Shown in pieces: positions 25,356 through 35,021 of a stretch of 64,000 bases of DNA (its first letter is position 1; each line of letters opens with the position of its first letter). A program made the position numbers and the translations under genes. Origin of the DNA: Tamlana carrageenivorans (GTDB lineage: Bacteria; Bacteroidota; Bacteroidia; Flavobacteriales; Flavobacteriaceae); the NCBI RefSeq assembly GCF_002893765.1, contig NZ_CP025938.1:682001-746000 (forward strand), given 5' to 3'. The notes under the pieces are model-generated. The model was not told where the DNA came from, did not search any database, and saw only the letters and a program-made list of their open reading frames with translations.

Positions 25356-26709
25356 AGGGCTATTCAGTGAATTCGATCCTGTATCTTCCAAACAATGGAA
25401 ACAAAAAATACAGTATGATTTAATGGGCGCCGACTATAACAGCGCACTCATTTGGAATTCCAATGAAGATATTGCCGTAAAACCCTTTTATCATGCTGAT
25501 GATTTTAAGGATTTCCCTGAAATTTCAAATACTAAAGCCACCGCTTGGAAAATAGCGCAACATATTTTTGTTGCCGATGTTGAAAAATCGAATCTTCATG
25601 CCATTGATGTATTAAATCGAGGAGCTGATGTTATAACTTTTATAATCCCTTCAGAAAGCATTTCAGTTGAAAAGTTAATTGAAAATATCGATACAGAAAC
25701 GACTACAATTCTTTTTCAACTTCAATTTCTTTCAGAATCTTACATTGAAAACCTGCTAAAAACATGTCCTAAGGCTAATATTGACAAAGACATTATCAAT
25801 CGGCTAGCTGAAACAGGAAATTGGTTTGAAAACCTCCAATCAGACTTTCAGTCATTCAGAAAAATATCAACCAAAACCGCATCATTTTCAGTAGATGCGT
25901 CGCTTTATCAAAATGCGGGCGCTAACATGGTACAGCAACTGGCCTACGCTTTAGCGCATGCTCATGAATATCTAACTCACCTTGACAACCATGAGGTTGA
26001 CTTAACAAATCACCAAGTCACATTCAAGGTGGCCATAGGGAGCAATTACTTTTTTGAAATCGCCAAACTTAAAGCACTACGCCTTCTTTGGGAAAGCCTC
26101 GCTTTAGAATACGGGATGCCAAGCACATGTAAAATTACAGCCACACCTACAAAACGTAATAAAACCATATACGAAGCCTACAATAATTTACTACGAAGCA
26201 CTACAGAATGCATGAGTGCCATTTTGGGTGGCGCAGATACGATTTACAACCTACCCTATGACGATATTTTTAAAAAAACCAATGAATTTAGCGAACGTAT
26301 TGCCAGAAATCAATTGCTTATTTTAAAACACGAAAGCTTTTTTAACGCGGTAAACAATCCCTCTGATGGCGCTTATTACGTAGAAAACCTGACTAATCAA
26401 CTTGCTGAAAAAGCCTTAAACTTATTTAAAGACATCGAGAGAAATGGCGGCTTTTTAAAACAGCTAAAAGCAGGTACCATTCAAAGAAAAATTAAAGAAA
26501 GTGAACAAAAAGAAGTTCAGCAATTCAATCAAGGGGATCGTATTTTAATTGGCACCAATTTGCATCCAAACGCCGAGAACAAAATGAAAGATAACCTAGA
26601 ACTTTATCCTTTCGTGAAAACTAATCCAAGAAAAACACTTATTGAACCTATAATAGCTAAACGCTTAGCAGCATTACAAGAACAAAAACGTTTAAAGAAT
26701 GAAGATTAA
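25342..26709 (+). CDS. mutA: Methylmalonyl-CoA mutase small subunit
   Basis: 455 residues. It aligns with the catalytic-like barrel domain of the large subunit (DASLYQNAGANMVQQLAYALAHAHEYL, then LGGADTIYNLPYD, FSERIARNQLLILKHES and DGAYYVENLTNQLAEKALNLF), but it lacks the B12-binding domain, as the small chain of the heterodimer should. With MutB it interconverts succinyl-CoA and methylmalonyl-CoA in propionate metabolism. A start at the second Met (25348) is also possible. It overlaps the preceding FtsB-like gene by 14 bases and the following lipoprotein gene by 11. Confidence 0.92.
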   Translation: MQMTKGLFSEFDPVSSKQWKQKIQYDLMGADYNSALIWNSNEDIAVKPFYHADDFKDFPEISNTKATAWKIAQHIFVADVEKSNLHAIDVLNRGADVITFIIPSESISVEKLIENIDTETTTILFQLQFLSESYIENLLKTCPKANIDKDIINRLAETGNWFENLQSDFQSFRKISTKTASFSVDASLYQNAGANMVQQLAYALAHAHEYLTHLDNHEVDLTNHQVTFKVAIGSNYFFEIAKLKALRLLWESLALEYGMPSTCKITATPTKRNKTIYEAYNNLLRSTTECMSAILGGADTIYNLPYDDIFKKTNEFSERIARNQLLILKHESFFNAVNNPSDGAYYVENLTNQLAEKALNLFKDIERNGGFLKQLKAGTIQRKIKESEQKEVQQFNQGDRILIGTNLHPNAENKMKDNLELYPFVKTNPRKTLIEPIIAKRLAALQEQKRLKNED

Positions 26710-27304
26710 AAACACCTTAAAACTGATATTTTTTACTTTTTTAATTAGCGTAACTTATGGATGTAAGCAAGAGGACAGCTTTAAAAATTATAAATACGAC
26801 AAGCAACCCGACATCATCTCTTGCAAGAACATAAACACTAAATTATTAAAAGAAGCGGTTTATAGTTTTGAAGACGACATTTTAAAATACACTAAATTAG
26901 GCAATCCAAATAATGATTTAGCTCAGGCCTACAATCAAACCATTCGATCGGCAGTATATCGCCGACTAAGAGTTCAAGATATTGCTTCACCGCACAGTCT
27001 TGAAGTTTTAGAAGCCCTAAAAAAACAACCCAATTTATGGGCGAAAAGCAACGAAAAGACGCATTTAAATTATCAAAATGCAACAACCAAATGTATCGCG
27101 AATAATTTGAAGGATCGGAATTTAAAAACAACCTTTAATGCGCTTTTAAATACAAACAGTTTAACATCTAAATTGTTTGGAACGCCTTTAATGACAAAAT
27201 ACAGAAACGCTTTAAACGATAAGCATTTAGCCACATATATCGCTTTAGATTTGTTCTATGCCAAGCTGATAGATACCAATTTAGATCAAACACCAAATCA
27301 ATAA
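26699..27304 (+). CDS. Lipoprotein of unknown function between mutA and mutB
   Basis: 201 residues: lipoprotein signal ending VTYGCKQ (Cys22), then a helical, Asn/Leu-rich domain (AVYSFEDDILKYTKLGNPNN, RSAVYRRLRVQDIA) with two more Cys. I do not recognise a family. It overlaps mutA by 11 bases and precedes mutB by about 24, so it is translated as part of the mutase operon, although a lipoprotein has no evident part in a cytoplasmic enzyme. Confidence 0.75.
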   Translation: MKIKNTLKLIFFTFLISVTYGCKQEDSFKNYKYDKQPDIISCKNINTKLLKEAVYSFEDDILKYTKLGNPNNDLAQAYNQTIRSAVYRRLRVQDIASPHSLEVLEALKKQPNLWAKSNEKTHLNYQNATTKCIANNLKDRNLKTTFNALLNTNSLTSKLFGTPLMTKYRNALNDKHLATYIALDLFYAKLIDTNLDQTPNQ

Positions 27305-27328
27305 CAAAGACCTTGTAACAACGTCGTT

Positions 27329-29467
27329 TTGAGAAAAAACCTTCAACATATTACCTTAAATAAAAAAGCATCTAGCCATACGGCAAGCACTAACGATACT
27401 TTTAATACCCCGGAAGGCATTCCTCTAAAATCGCAATATACCAAGGCGGATGTTGAACCATTAGAATTAAATTTCGTCGCAGGCCTCTCCCCTTATCTTC
27501 GTGGGCCATACAGCACCATGTACGTTCATAAACCTTGGACTATCAGACAATACGCGGGGTTTTCGACAGCAGAAGAAAGCAATGCTTTTTACCTAAGAAA
27601 TTTAAAAGCCGGGCAAAAAGGACTATCTGTAGCTTTCGATTTAGCGACGCACCGCGGTTACGACTCCAATCATGAAGGCGTTATTGGAGATGTTGGTAAA
27701 GCTGGCGTAGCCATTGACACCGTTGAAGATATGAAGCGGCTTTTTGATCAAATTCCTTTGGATAAAATATCGGTTTCTATGACTATGAATGGGGCTGTTT
27801 TACCCATTTTAGCCTTCTATATAGTAGCCGCTCAGGAGCAAGGCGTGGCTTTAAATGAGTTACAAGGCACCATTCAAAATGACATCCTAAAGGAATTTAT
27901 GGTGCGTAACACGTATATCTATCCGCCAGAGCCTTCCATGAAAATCATTTCAGATATTTTTGAGTATACCAGTAAGCACATGCCTAAATTTAACAGCATT
28001 AGCATTTCAGGTTACCACATGCAAGAGACTGGTGCCACCTGCGATATCGAACTGGCTTACACCCTAGCCGATGGTTTAGAGTATGTAAGAACAGGCTTGG
28101 CTACTGGTATGAATATTGATGATTTCGCTCCGCGATTATCCTTCTTTTGGGGTATTGGGTTAAACCATTTTATGGAAATAGCCAAAATGCGAGCCGCAAG
28201 AATGTTATGGGCCAAATTGATGAAACCTTTCAACCCGAAAAACCCAAAATCACTCATGCTTCGTACGCACTGTCAGACTTCTGGTTGGAGTTTAACCGAA
28301 CAAGACCCTTTTAATAATGTAACAAGAACCACGATTGAAGCGGCATCAGCGGTTTTTGGAGGCACCCAAAGTTTACATACCAATGCCTTGGATGAGGCCA
28401 TGGCCTTACCCACCGATTTTTCAGCGAGAATAGCCAGAAACACCCAATTATTTCTTCAACAAGAAACACAAATCACCAAAACAGTCGATCCTTGGGCTGG
28501 CAGCTACTTTGTTGAAAAGCTAACCCATGATATTGCCGAAAAAGCTTGGCAACATATTGAAGAAATTGAAGCATTAGGCGGCATGACCAAGGCTATTGAA
28601 GCCGGAATTCCAAAAATTAGAATCCAAGAAGCCGCAGCAAAAAAACAAGCGCGCATCGATTCTCTTCAAGATATTATTGTTGGGGTAAACCAATACCAAC
28701 CAAAAGTGGACACGCCTATTTCTACATTAGAAGTAGATAACCACATGGTTCGTGAGGCTCAAATTGAACGCTTAAAAAAAATAAAAGCTGAAAGAGATTC
28801 AGAAAAAGTAAAAACCGCCTTATCCCAATTAACGGAAGCTGCAAAATTTTCAATAAATTCGAAAAAACCGAATAATTCAAACTTACTCGCCTTAGCGATT
28901 GAAGCCAGTAAAGCTAGAGCCACTTTAGGTGAAATAAGCGACGCTTTAGAAAGCATTTTCGGTCGACATAAAGCAGAAACAAAATCATTTTCAGGCGTGT
29001 ATATTAAAGCCATAAATAATGACGCATCTTTTTTAGAGGCACAAAAATTAGCCGACAAGTTCGCCGAACAGGACGGCAGACGACCGCGTATTATGATTGC
29101 TAAAATTGGTCAAGATGGTCATGATCGCGGCGCAAGAGTTGTTGCCACAGCTTACGCCGATATAGGTTTTGATGTAGATATTGGTCCCTTATTCCAAACT
29201 CCTGAAGAAGCTGCCAAACAAGCCGTAGAAAATGATGTGCACATTTTAGGCATTTCATCTTTAGCTGCTGGACACAAAACCTTGGTTCCACAAGTTATAG
29301 AAGCCTTAAAAAAATTTGATCGCGATGACATCATGGTTATTGTAGGTGGTGTGGTACCAAAACAGGACTACCCGTTTTTGTTTGAAGCTGGTACTGTGGC
29401 TGTTTTTGGACCGGGAACTAAAATTAGCGAAGCTGCCATAACTATTTTAAATATTTTAATTGATTAA
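27329..29467 (+). CDS. mutB: Methylmalonyl-CoA mutase large subunit
   Basis: 712 residues. The substrate barrel includes PWTIRQYAGFSTAEESN, DLATHRGYDSNHEG, VSMTMNGAVLPILAFY and SISGYHMQETGAT. The C-terminal adenosylcobalamin domain has the DxHxxG-type motif GQDGHDRGARV, with His598 as lower cobalt ligand, and then GxSSLAAGH and VGGVVP. The start is a TTG at 27329; no ATG fits before the conserved N-terminus. Adenosylcobalamin-dependent isomerisation of methylmalonyl-CoA and succinyl-CoA. The N-terminal 30 residues are variable in the family. Confidence 0.96.
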   Translation: MRKNLQHITLNKKASSHTASTNDTFNTPEGIPLKSQYTKADVEPLELNFVAGLSPYLRGPYSTMYVHKPWTIRQYAGFSTAEESNAFYLRNLKAGQKGLSVAFDLATHRGYDSNHEGVIGDVGKAGVAIDTVEDMKRLFDQIPLDKISVSMTMNGAVLPILAFYIVAAQEQGVALNELQGTIQNDILKEFMVRNTYIYPPEPSMKIISDIFEYTSKHMPKFNSISISGYHMQETGATCDIELAYTLADGLEYVRTGLATGMNIDDFAPRLSFFWGIGLNHFMEIAKMRAARMLWAKLMKPFNPKNPKSLMLRTHCQTSGWSLTEQDPFNNVTRTTIEAASAVFGGTQSLHTNALDEAMALPTDFSARIARNTQLFLQQETQITKTVDPWAGSYFVEKLTHDIAEKAWQHIEEIEALGGMTKAIEAGIPKIRIQEAAAKKQARIDSLQDIIVGVNQYQPKVDTPISTLEVDNHMVREAQIERLKKIKAERDSEKVKTALSQLTEAAKFSINSKKPNNSNLLALAIEASKARATLGEISDALESIFGRHKAETKSFSGVYIKAINNDASFLEAQKLADKFAEQDGRRPRIMIAKIGQDGHDRGARVVATAYADIGFDVDIGPLFQTPEEAAKQAVENDVHILGISSLAAGHKTLVPQVIEALKKFDRDDIMVIVGGVVPKQDYPFLFEAGTVAVFGPGTKISEAAITILNILID

Positions 29468-29548
29468 CTTTCAATTATTCAACAAAAGGCGCGAAATTCA
29501 CTTACAATTTGTTAATAAGTTCAATTTTTATTCCTAATTAAATAATCG

Positions 29549-29556
29549 TATTTTTG
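29549..29556 (+). promoter_or_regulatory. -7 element of the parAB operon
   Basis: TATTTTTG matches TAnnTTTG exactly, 25 bases before the parA ATG at 29581. Its position argues against the longer parA frame that begins at 29554. Confidence 0.6.
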
Positions 29557-29580
29557 GCGCTAATAAAACCAAATCACTTT

Positions 29581-30345
29581 ATGGGTAAAATCATAGCGAT
29601 CGCTAATCAAAAAGGAGGCGTAGGCAAAACAACGACTTCTATAAATTTAGCAGCTTCACTGGGCGTGCTTGAAAAAAAAGTATTATTAATTGATGCAGAC
29701 CCACAGGCAAATGCCACGTCTGGAATTGGTATAGACGTAGAAACCGTCGAAATTGGAACCTATCAGCTTCTTGAGCATTCAAACATTGCGAAAGATGCCG
29801 TTGTAAAAACCGAAACGCCCAATTTAGACATTATACCCGCACACATTGATTTGGTAGCCATCGAAATCGAACTTGTCGATAAAGACCAGCGCGAATACAT
29901 GTTAAAAAATGCGCTACAAAATATTAGAGAAGATTACGATTATATCTTGATTGATTGTGCGCCTTCTTTAGGTTTACTAACCTTAAATGCGCTTACTGCT
30001 GCAGATTCGGTTATTATTCCAATTCAGTGTGAGTACTTTGCGCTAGAAGGTTTAGGCAAACTTTTAAACACGATAAAAAGTGTTCAAAAAATACACAATT
30101 CAGAATTAGATATCGAAGGCCTTTTACTCACCATGTACGATGCCCGTTTACGTTTATCGAACCAGGTGGTGGAAGAAGTTCAAAAACATTTCAACGATAT
30201 GGTTTTCCAAACCATCATTCAAAGAAATGTACGTTTAAGTGAAGCGCCTAGTTACGGTGAAAGTATCATTAATTATGACGCTGGCAGTAAAGGGGCTACG
30301 AATTACTTAAGTTTAGCAAAAGAAATTATCAATAAAAACTCTTAA
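29581..30345 (+). CDS. parA: Chromosome-partitioning ATPase ParA
   Basis: 254 residues from the ATG at 29581. Deviant Walker A KGGVGKTTTSINLA, then LLIDADPQANATSG, IDCAPSLGLLTLNAL and QCEYFALEGLGKL, all typical of chromosomal Soj/ParA. It binds DNA and ATP and works with ParB on parS. The start is chosen because the -7 promoter element overlaps the longer alternative. parB follows 5 bases after the stop. Confidence 0.96.
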   Translation: MGKIIAIANQKGGVGKTTTSINLAASLGVLEKKVLLIDADPQANATSGIGIDVETVEIGTYQLLEHSNIAKDAVVKTETPNLDIIPAHIDLVAIEIELVDKDQREYMLKNALQNIREDYDYILIDCAPSLGLLTLNALTAADSVIIPIQCEYFALEGLGKLLNTIKSVQKIHNSELDIEGLLLTMYDARLRLSNQVVEEVQKHFNDMVFQTIIQRNVRLSEAPSYGESIINYDAGSKGATNYLSLAKEIINKNS

Positions 30346-30350
30346 AAATT

Positions 30351-31268
30351 ATGGCTAAGGCAACAAAAAAACAGGCTTTAGGAAGAGGTTTATCTGCTCT
30401 TTTAAACGATCCTAGTAACGATATTCAATCGGCACAAGATAAAAATGCAGATAAAGTTGTTGGTAATATTGTGGAATTGGACATCGATTTTATTGAAGTT
30501 AACCCATTCCAGCCTAGAACCAATTTTAGTGAAGAATCCTTACGTGAATTAGCGTCTTCGATAAAAGAACTAGGCATTATTCAACCCATTACGGTTAGAA
30601 AATTAGATAGAAACGCCTACCAATTGGTATCTGGTGAACGTCGCTTTAGAGCTTCTAAATTATTAGGTTTAGAAACCATTCCTGCCTATGTAAGAATTGC
30701 AAACGACCAGGAATCTTTAGAAATGGCTTTAGTTGAAAATATTCAACGCCAAGATTTAGACCCCATCGAAATTGCCTTGTCATACCAACGTTTAATCGAT
30801 GAGATTAACCTAACACAAGAGCAAATGAGTGAGCGTGTTGGAAAAAAACGTTCTACCATTGCCAACTATTTACGTCTTTTAAAATTAGACCCTATTATTC
30901 AAACGGGCATGCGCGATGGTTTTCTTTCCATGGGCCATGGTCGTGCGTTAATTACAGTTGAAGATCAAAACATACAACTCGATATTTACGAGAAAATTCT
31001 AGCCAATAAACTGTCTGTTCGAGAAACAGAACAATTGGTTCGAGATTATAATACTTCCGAACAGGCTGAAACACCTGCCGCAAAACCAGTCAACAAAGAC
31101 GGCATGCCAGAATTTGTAAAAACTGGGGTTAAGGCCTTTTCAGAATACTTTGGACATAAAATTGACGTTAAAGTCTCCAGAAATGGTAAAGGAAAAATCA
31201 CCATTCCGTTTCATTCAGAAGAAGATTTTAACCGCATTAAAAAATTAGTTCAAGGTGATTCCAAATAA
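30351..31268 (+). CDS. parB: Chromosome-partitioning protein ParB
   Basis: 305 residues. N-terminal GRGLSALL box, ParB/Srx CTPase domain with IEVNPFQPR, LASSIKELGIIQPITVR and LVSGERRFRASKLLG, and ENIQRQDLDPIE. The central helix-turn-helix reads LTQEQMSERVGKKRSTIANYLRLL in two halves, then GHGRAL, then a C-terminal dimerisation domain. It loads onto parS sites and spreads. No parS-like palindrome was noticed close by. It overlaps the DUF5683 gene by 14 bases. Confidence 0.96.
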   Translation: MAKATKKQALGRGLSALLNDPSNDIQSAQDKNADKVVGNIVELDIDFIEVNPFQPRTNFSEESLRELASSIKELGIIQPITVRKLDRNAYQLVSGERRFRASKLLGLETIPAYVRIANDQESLEMALVENIQRQDLDPIEIALSYQRLIDEINLTQEQMSERVGKKRSTIANYLRLLKLDPIIQTGMRDGFLSMGHGRALITVEDQNIQLDIYEKILANKLSVRETEQLVRDYNTSEQAETPAAKPVNKDGMPEFVKTGVKAFSEYFGHKIDVKVSRNGKGKITIPFHSEEDFNRIKKLVQGDSK

Positions 31269-31896
31269 ATCTCTATTAGTTTGTGCTTTCTTTTTTTTGT
31301 GCTGTTTTGCAATATTACAAGCTCAGGAAGAAAAAAATACAGCTATAAAAGAACCTACTATAAAATCGGAAGTCCCTAAAATCATAGAGACCGATTCTAT
31401 TGTAGAAATTAGAGACCCCATTAATCCCCTTGCTCCTGCTAAAGCCGCGTTTTATTCGGCCATACTTCCTGGTTTAGGACAAGCTTACAATAAAAAGTAT
31501 TGGAAAATCCCTATCGTTTGGGGTGCCATTGGTACTGGGATATATTTTTATACCAGTAACAATAAAGAATACCACCGCTACCGCGACGCCTATAAAAGTA
31601 GGTTAGCAGGTTTTACGAACGATGAGTTTTATTATGACGGCAATGGTAATAAATTAACCACGCCAACAGTAACTGATGAAGGACTGGAACGCGGACAAAA
31701 ATTTTACCGTCGTAACAAAGAAATATCACTTTTAGTAACCCTAGGATTATACGCTTTAAATATTATTGATGCTAACGTAGACGCACACCTTATGCAGTAT
31801 AATATTGACGAAAACTTATCGTTAGCACCACATTATAAAATAAATGAATTTGATGCGTCTAGTAGCCTTGGACTTACCCTTAATTTTAATTTTTAA
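31255..31896 (+). CDS. DUF5683 secreted/membrane protein
   Basis: 213 residues from a GTG overlapping parB. A signal peptide (LLVCAFFFLCCFAILQAQ) is followed by a Pro/Glu/Lys linker, then the DUF5683 core AKAAFYSAILPGLGQAYNKKYW and GAIGTGIYFYTSNNKEY, and a C-terminal hydrophobic part with LNIIDANVDAHL. This protein is regularly placed between parB and dapB in Flavobacteriaceae; its function is unknown to me. Confidence 0.88.
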   Translation: MIPNKSLLVCAFFFLCCFAILQAQEEKNTAIKEPTIKSEVPKIIETDSIVEIRDPINPLAPAKAAFYSAILPGLGQAYNKKYWKIPIVWGAIGTGIYFYTSNNKEYHRYRDAYKSRLAGFTNDEFYYDGNGNKLTTPTVTDEGLERGQKFYRRNKEISLLVTLGLYALNIIDANVDAHLMQYNIDENLSLAPHYKINEFDASSSLGLTLNFNF

Positions 31897-31984
31897 TATG
31901 AAAAAGGCCCAAACACAACTATTTAAAAGGAGATGATTGAGGCCAATATGCATCCATTGTGATGCCTAACTAATACAATAACAC

Positions 31985-32689
31985 ATGAAAATAGCACTTT
32001 TAGGATACGGGAAAATGGGAAAAACAATTGAGCAAATAGCGATTAGTCGTGGGCATGAAATCGTTTTAACCATAGATAAAAACGACACCGATTACGATAT
32101 TACAAAAGCCGATGTCGCGATAGATTTTAGTATCCCTAATGTAGCCTTTAATAATATTTCTAATTGTATAAGCCATAACGTTCCTGTGATTTCTGGAACT
32201 ACAGGTTGGCTAGACCGATATGATGAAGCCGTAGCTTTATGTGAAGAAAAAAAGGGTGCTTTCATCTATGCTTCTAACTACAGCTTAGGCGTAAATATCT
32301 TTTTCGAACTCAATAAAACCTTAGCTAAGATGATGAGTTCTTTGAAGCAATATAATGTGTCTATGGAAGAAATTCATCATACTCAAAAGCTAGATGCCCC
32401 TAGCGGAACAGCTATTTCATTAGCTAACGATGTGATTGATCAAAACGGGAACTATAGCCAATGGAAACTCGATGAAGGCGACGAAACAACCATTCCTATT
32501 GTAGCAAAACGTATTGAAGATGTTCCAGGAACGCATACCGTAACTTACGAAAGTGAGGTCGATACTATAAACATAGAGCATGTGGCTCATACACGACAAG
32601 GTTTTGCTTTAGGCGCTGTGGTGGCTGCTGAATGGATTTTCGGGAAATCGGGAGTTTTCACAATGAAAGACGTGTTAAACATTAGTTAA
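31985..32689 (+). CDS. dapB: 4-hydroxy-tetrahydrodipicolinate reductase
   Basis: 234 residues; NAD(P)H-dependent step to tetrahydrodipicolinate, for lysine and meso-diaminopimelate (peptidoglycan). N-terminal dinucleotide motif LLGYGKMGKTIE, DFSIPNVAFNN, GTTGW and the active-site EIHHTQKLDAPSGTA, then FALGAVVAAEW near the end. The protein is a little shorter than the enterobacterial one, as usual in Bacteroidota. About 90 bases separate it from the DUF5683 gene. Confidence 0.96.
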   Translation: MKIALLGYGKMGKTIEQIAISRGHEIVLTIDKNDTDYDITKADVAIDFSIPNVAFNNISNCISHNVPVISGTTGWLDRYDEAVALCEEKKGAFIYASNYSLGVNIFFELNKTLAKMMSSLKQYNVSMEEIHHTQKLDAPSGTAISLANDVIDQNGNYSQWKLDEGDETTIPIVAKRIEDVPGTHTVTYESEVDTINIEHVAHTRQGFALGAVVAAEWIFGKSGVFTMKDVLNIS

Positions 32690-32754
32690 TCACTTCGCAT
32701 TCTGTAACATAAAACAAGCGCAATCTACCTACATAAAATAAAAACATTTAGATT

Positions 32755-34335
32755 ATGACATTAACACAGTGGTTTATTTTCATTTTAATTATTCAGGTTA
32801 TTCACGGCTTAGGCACCTGGAAATTATACATTAAAGCAGGAAAACAAGCTTGGGAGGCTTTTGTACCTATTTACAATGGCATCATTTTAATGAAAATCAT
32901 TAACCGACCTGTGTGGTGGGTTATTTTGTTGTTCTTACCTATTGTAAACCTTATTATGTTCCCGGTGATATGGGTAGAAACCGCTAGGAGTTTTGGTAAA
33001 AATCAAACGGCAGACACCTTATTAGCTGTCATTTCGCTAGGCTTTTACAACTACTATTTAAACTATGTTGCCGATGTTAACTATATAGAAAACCGTAGTC
33101 TAAATCCAAAAACGACATCAGGCGATTGGATTAGCTCGATTTTGTTTGCCATTGTTGCTGCTACTATAGTGCACACCTATATTATTCAACCATTTACCAT
33201 TCCGTCGTCCTCTTTAGAGAAATCTTTATTGGTTGGTGACTTTCTTTTTGTTAGTAAATTTCACTACGGAGCTCGTGTCCCTATGACAACGGTAGCCGCT
33301 CCTATGGTTCATGATACCATTCCTGTTATTGGATCGAAATCGTATTTATTTGACGATCATTATGAAGACCGTAAAACGTCATTTAAAAATAAATTTCAGC
33401 TACCATATTTAAGATTTCCTGGTTTTGAAGATATTGAGCGTAACGACATTGTTGTGTTCAATCAACCAGCCGATACCCTGTTGGACATGAATAAATTTAA
33501 GCCAGACAGAAACTATTACAAGCCAATCGATAAAAAGACCAATTTGGTAAAACGTTGTGTTGGTGTAGCTGGAGACACTTTAGAAGTACGCAATGGATTT
33601 GTTTATATTAACGGGAAGAAAAATGAATTACCCGATCGTGCACACTTACAATTCAGTTATTTTGTACAACCTAAAACCAATCAGTTTAATCCGGCTTACT
33701 TAAAAGAACGCTACGATATCACCGATGGTTTTGGCATTATAAACCATGAAAACACCTATTATTTCTCTGCCATTTCCGATGAAGCTTTAGCGAAGTTTAA
33801 AAACAACCCGAATGTGGTTAGCATTACGCCTAACATTCAAGAAAAAGGCTTAAGAGACCCAAATATTTTCCCTCATGATCCTGCGTACAATTGGAATGTA
33901 GATTTTTTCGGTCCGCTTTACATTCCTGAGCAAGGCAAAAGCATCGCTATAACTGTAGAAAACTTACCACTTTACAAACGTGTTATCACAGAATACGAAG
34001 GGAACGATTTAAAAGTTCAAGGCAATCAGATTTTAATTAACGGTGAAGTGGCCACCAATTACACCTTCAAACAAAACTACTATTGGATGATGGGTGATAA
34101 CCGCCATAACTCTATCGATGCTCGTGCTTGGGGCTTTGTGCCTTTCGATCACGTTGTAGGGAAACCCGTATTTATTTGGATGAGCTGGGACGGTGCTAAA
34201 GCTAGATGGGATCGTTTCTTTACAACCGTTAGCGGTGAAGGAAAAGCAACCTCGTTTTTAATTCCTTTCCTAATCTTACTTTTAGTTTGGTTCGGATTTA
34301 GCAAATGGAGAAATCATAAAAAATTAAATAGCTAA
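32755..34335 (+). CDS. lepB: Signal peptidase I with extra N-terminal membrane domain
   Basis: 526 residues, about twice the length of many LepB. An N-terminal multi-helix domain (about 1-110, DUF5684-like, KAGKQAWEAFVPIYNG) is fused to the S26 peptidase. The peptidase part has a membrane anchor, the catalytic Ser in IPSSSLEKSLLVGD (about residues 151-153), Lys266 in NLVKRCVGVAGD, and the late box GDNRHNSIDARAWGFV, and it ends in a C-terminal helix. The core is split by a long insertion of roughly 130 residues between the Lys box and the late box. It cleaves signal peptides of exported proteins at the inner membrane. Confidence 0.94.
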   Translation: MTLTQWFIFILIIQVIHGLGTWKLYIKAGKQAWEAFVPIYNGIILMKIINRPVWWVILLFLPIVNLIMFPVIWVETARSFGKNQTADTLLAVISLGFYNYYLNYVADVNYIENRSLNPKTTSGDWISSILFAIVAATIVHTYIIQPFTIPSSSLEKSLLVGDFLFVSKFHYGARVPMTTVAAPMVHDTIPVIGSKSYLFDDHYEDRKTSFKNKFQLPYLRFPGFEDIERNDIVVFNQPADTLLDMNKFKPDRNYYKPIDKKTNLVKRCVGVAGDTLEVRNGFVYINGKKNELPDRAHLQFSYFVQPKTNQFNPAYLKERYDITDGFGIINHENTYYFSAISDEALAKFKNNPNVVSITPNIQEKGLRDPNIFPHDPAYNWNVDFFGPLYIPEQGKSIAITVENLPLYKRVITEYEGNDLKVQGNQILINGEVATNYTFKQNYYWMMGDNRHNSIDARAWGFVPFDHVVGKPVFIWMSWDGAKARWDRFFTTVSGEGKATSFLIPFLILLLVWFGFSKWRNHKKLNS

Positions 34336-34394
34336 AATGACATTCAGTTATGATGTTGCATTGATTCAGCATCATAACTGTTTTTTTATAAGCC

Positions 34395-35021
34395 ATGTCT
34401 GCACTTATTCATCCAACATATTTCCCAAGTATCGCACAATGCGTTGTCATGACGCGTACCGATCATGTTGTGTTTGAAACCGCCGATAATTTCTTAAAAC
34501 AAACCTATAGGAATCGGGCGTACATTTATGGTGCAAATGGTAAACTCACCTTAAATATTCCCGTAATACACAGTCAAAAAAACCGTCAGCTTTATAAAGA
34601 TGTTCGTATTTTTAATGAAGAAAACTGGCAAAGTCTCCATTGGAAATCCCTCTTATCAGCTTACCGTACTTCGCCCTTTTTTGAATATTATGAAGATGAG
34701 CTTCACCCCTTATTTACCACGAAATCGGAGTTCATTTTAGATCATAACTTCAAGTGTTTAGAGGTTATTTCAGACTGTTTACAACTCGATTTAAAAACGT
34801 CTAAAACAGAAGTTTACCATCCCGTTGAAGAGCAGCATGAGGACTTTCGGTTTTTAGTGCATGCTAAAAAAGAAACACCTCAAGAACTTGAAACATACAC
34901 ACAAGTATTTGCCGACAAACATGGTTTTATTCCTAACTTAAGTGTTTTAGATTTACTTTTTAATGAAGGTCCAAACGCATTAAATTATTTAGAATCACAG
35001 ACTGTTATAACGCCTAAATGA
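34395..35021 (+). CDS. WbqC-family protein
   Basis: 208 residues with WbqC-family features: HPTYFPSIAQCV near the start, TYRNRAYIYGANG, LNIPVIHS, WKSLLSAYRTSPFFEYYED and FIPNLSVLDLLFNEGPNA near the end. WbqC-like proteins are linked to O-antigen or glycan biosynthesis in other bacteria, but the activity is undefined. It overlaps the DUF6122 gene by 4 bases. Confidence 0.92.
   Translation: MSALIHPTYFPSIAQCVVMTRTDHVVFETADNFLKQTYRNRAYIYGANGKLTLNIPVIHSQKNRQLYKDVRIFNEENWQSLHWKSLLSAYRTSPFFEYYEDELHPLFTTKSEFILDHNFKCLEVISDCLQLDLKTSKTEVYHPVEEQHEDFRFLVHAKKETPQELETYTQVFADKHGFIPNLSVLDLLFNEGPNALNYLESQTVITPK

Noticed and set aside
29554..29580. Longer parA start
   Set aside because: The -7 promoter element at 29549-29556 overlaps it, so it would not be in the mRNA.
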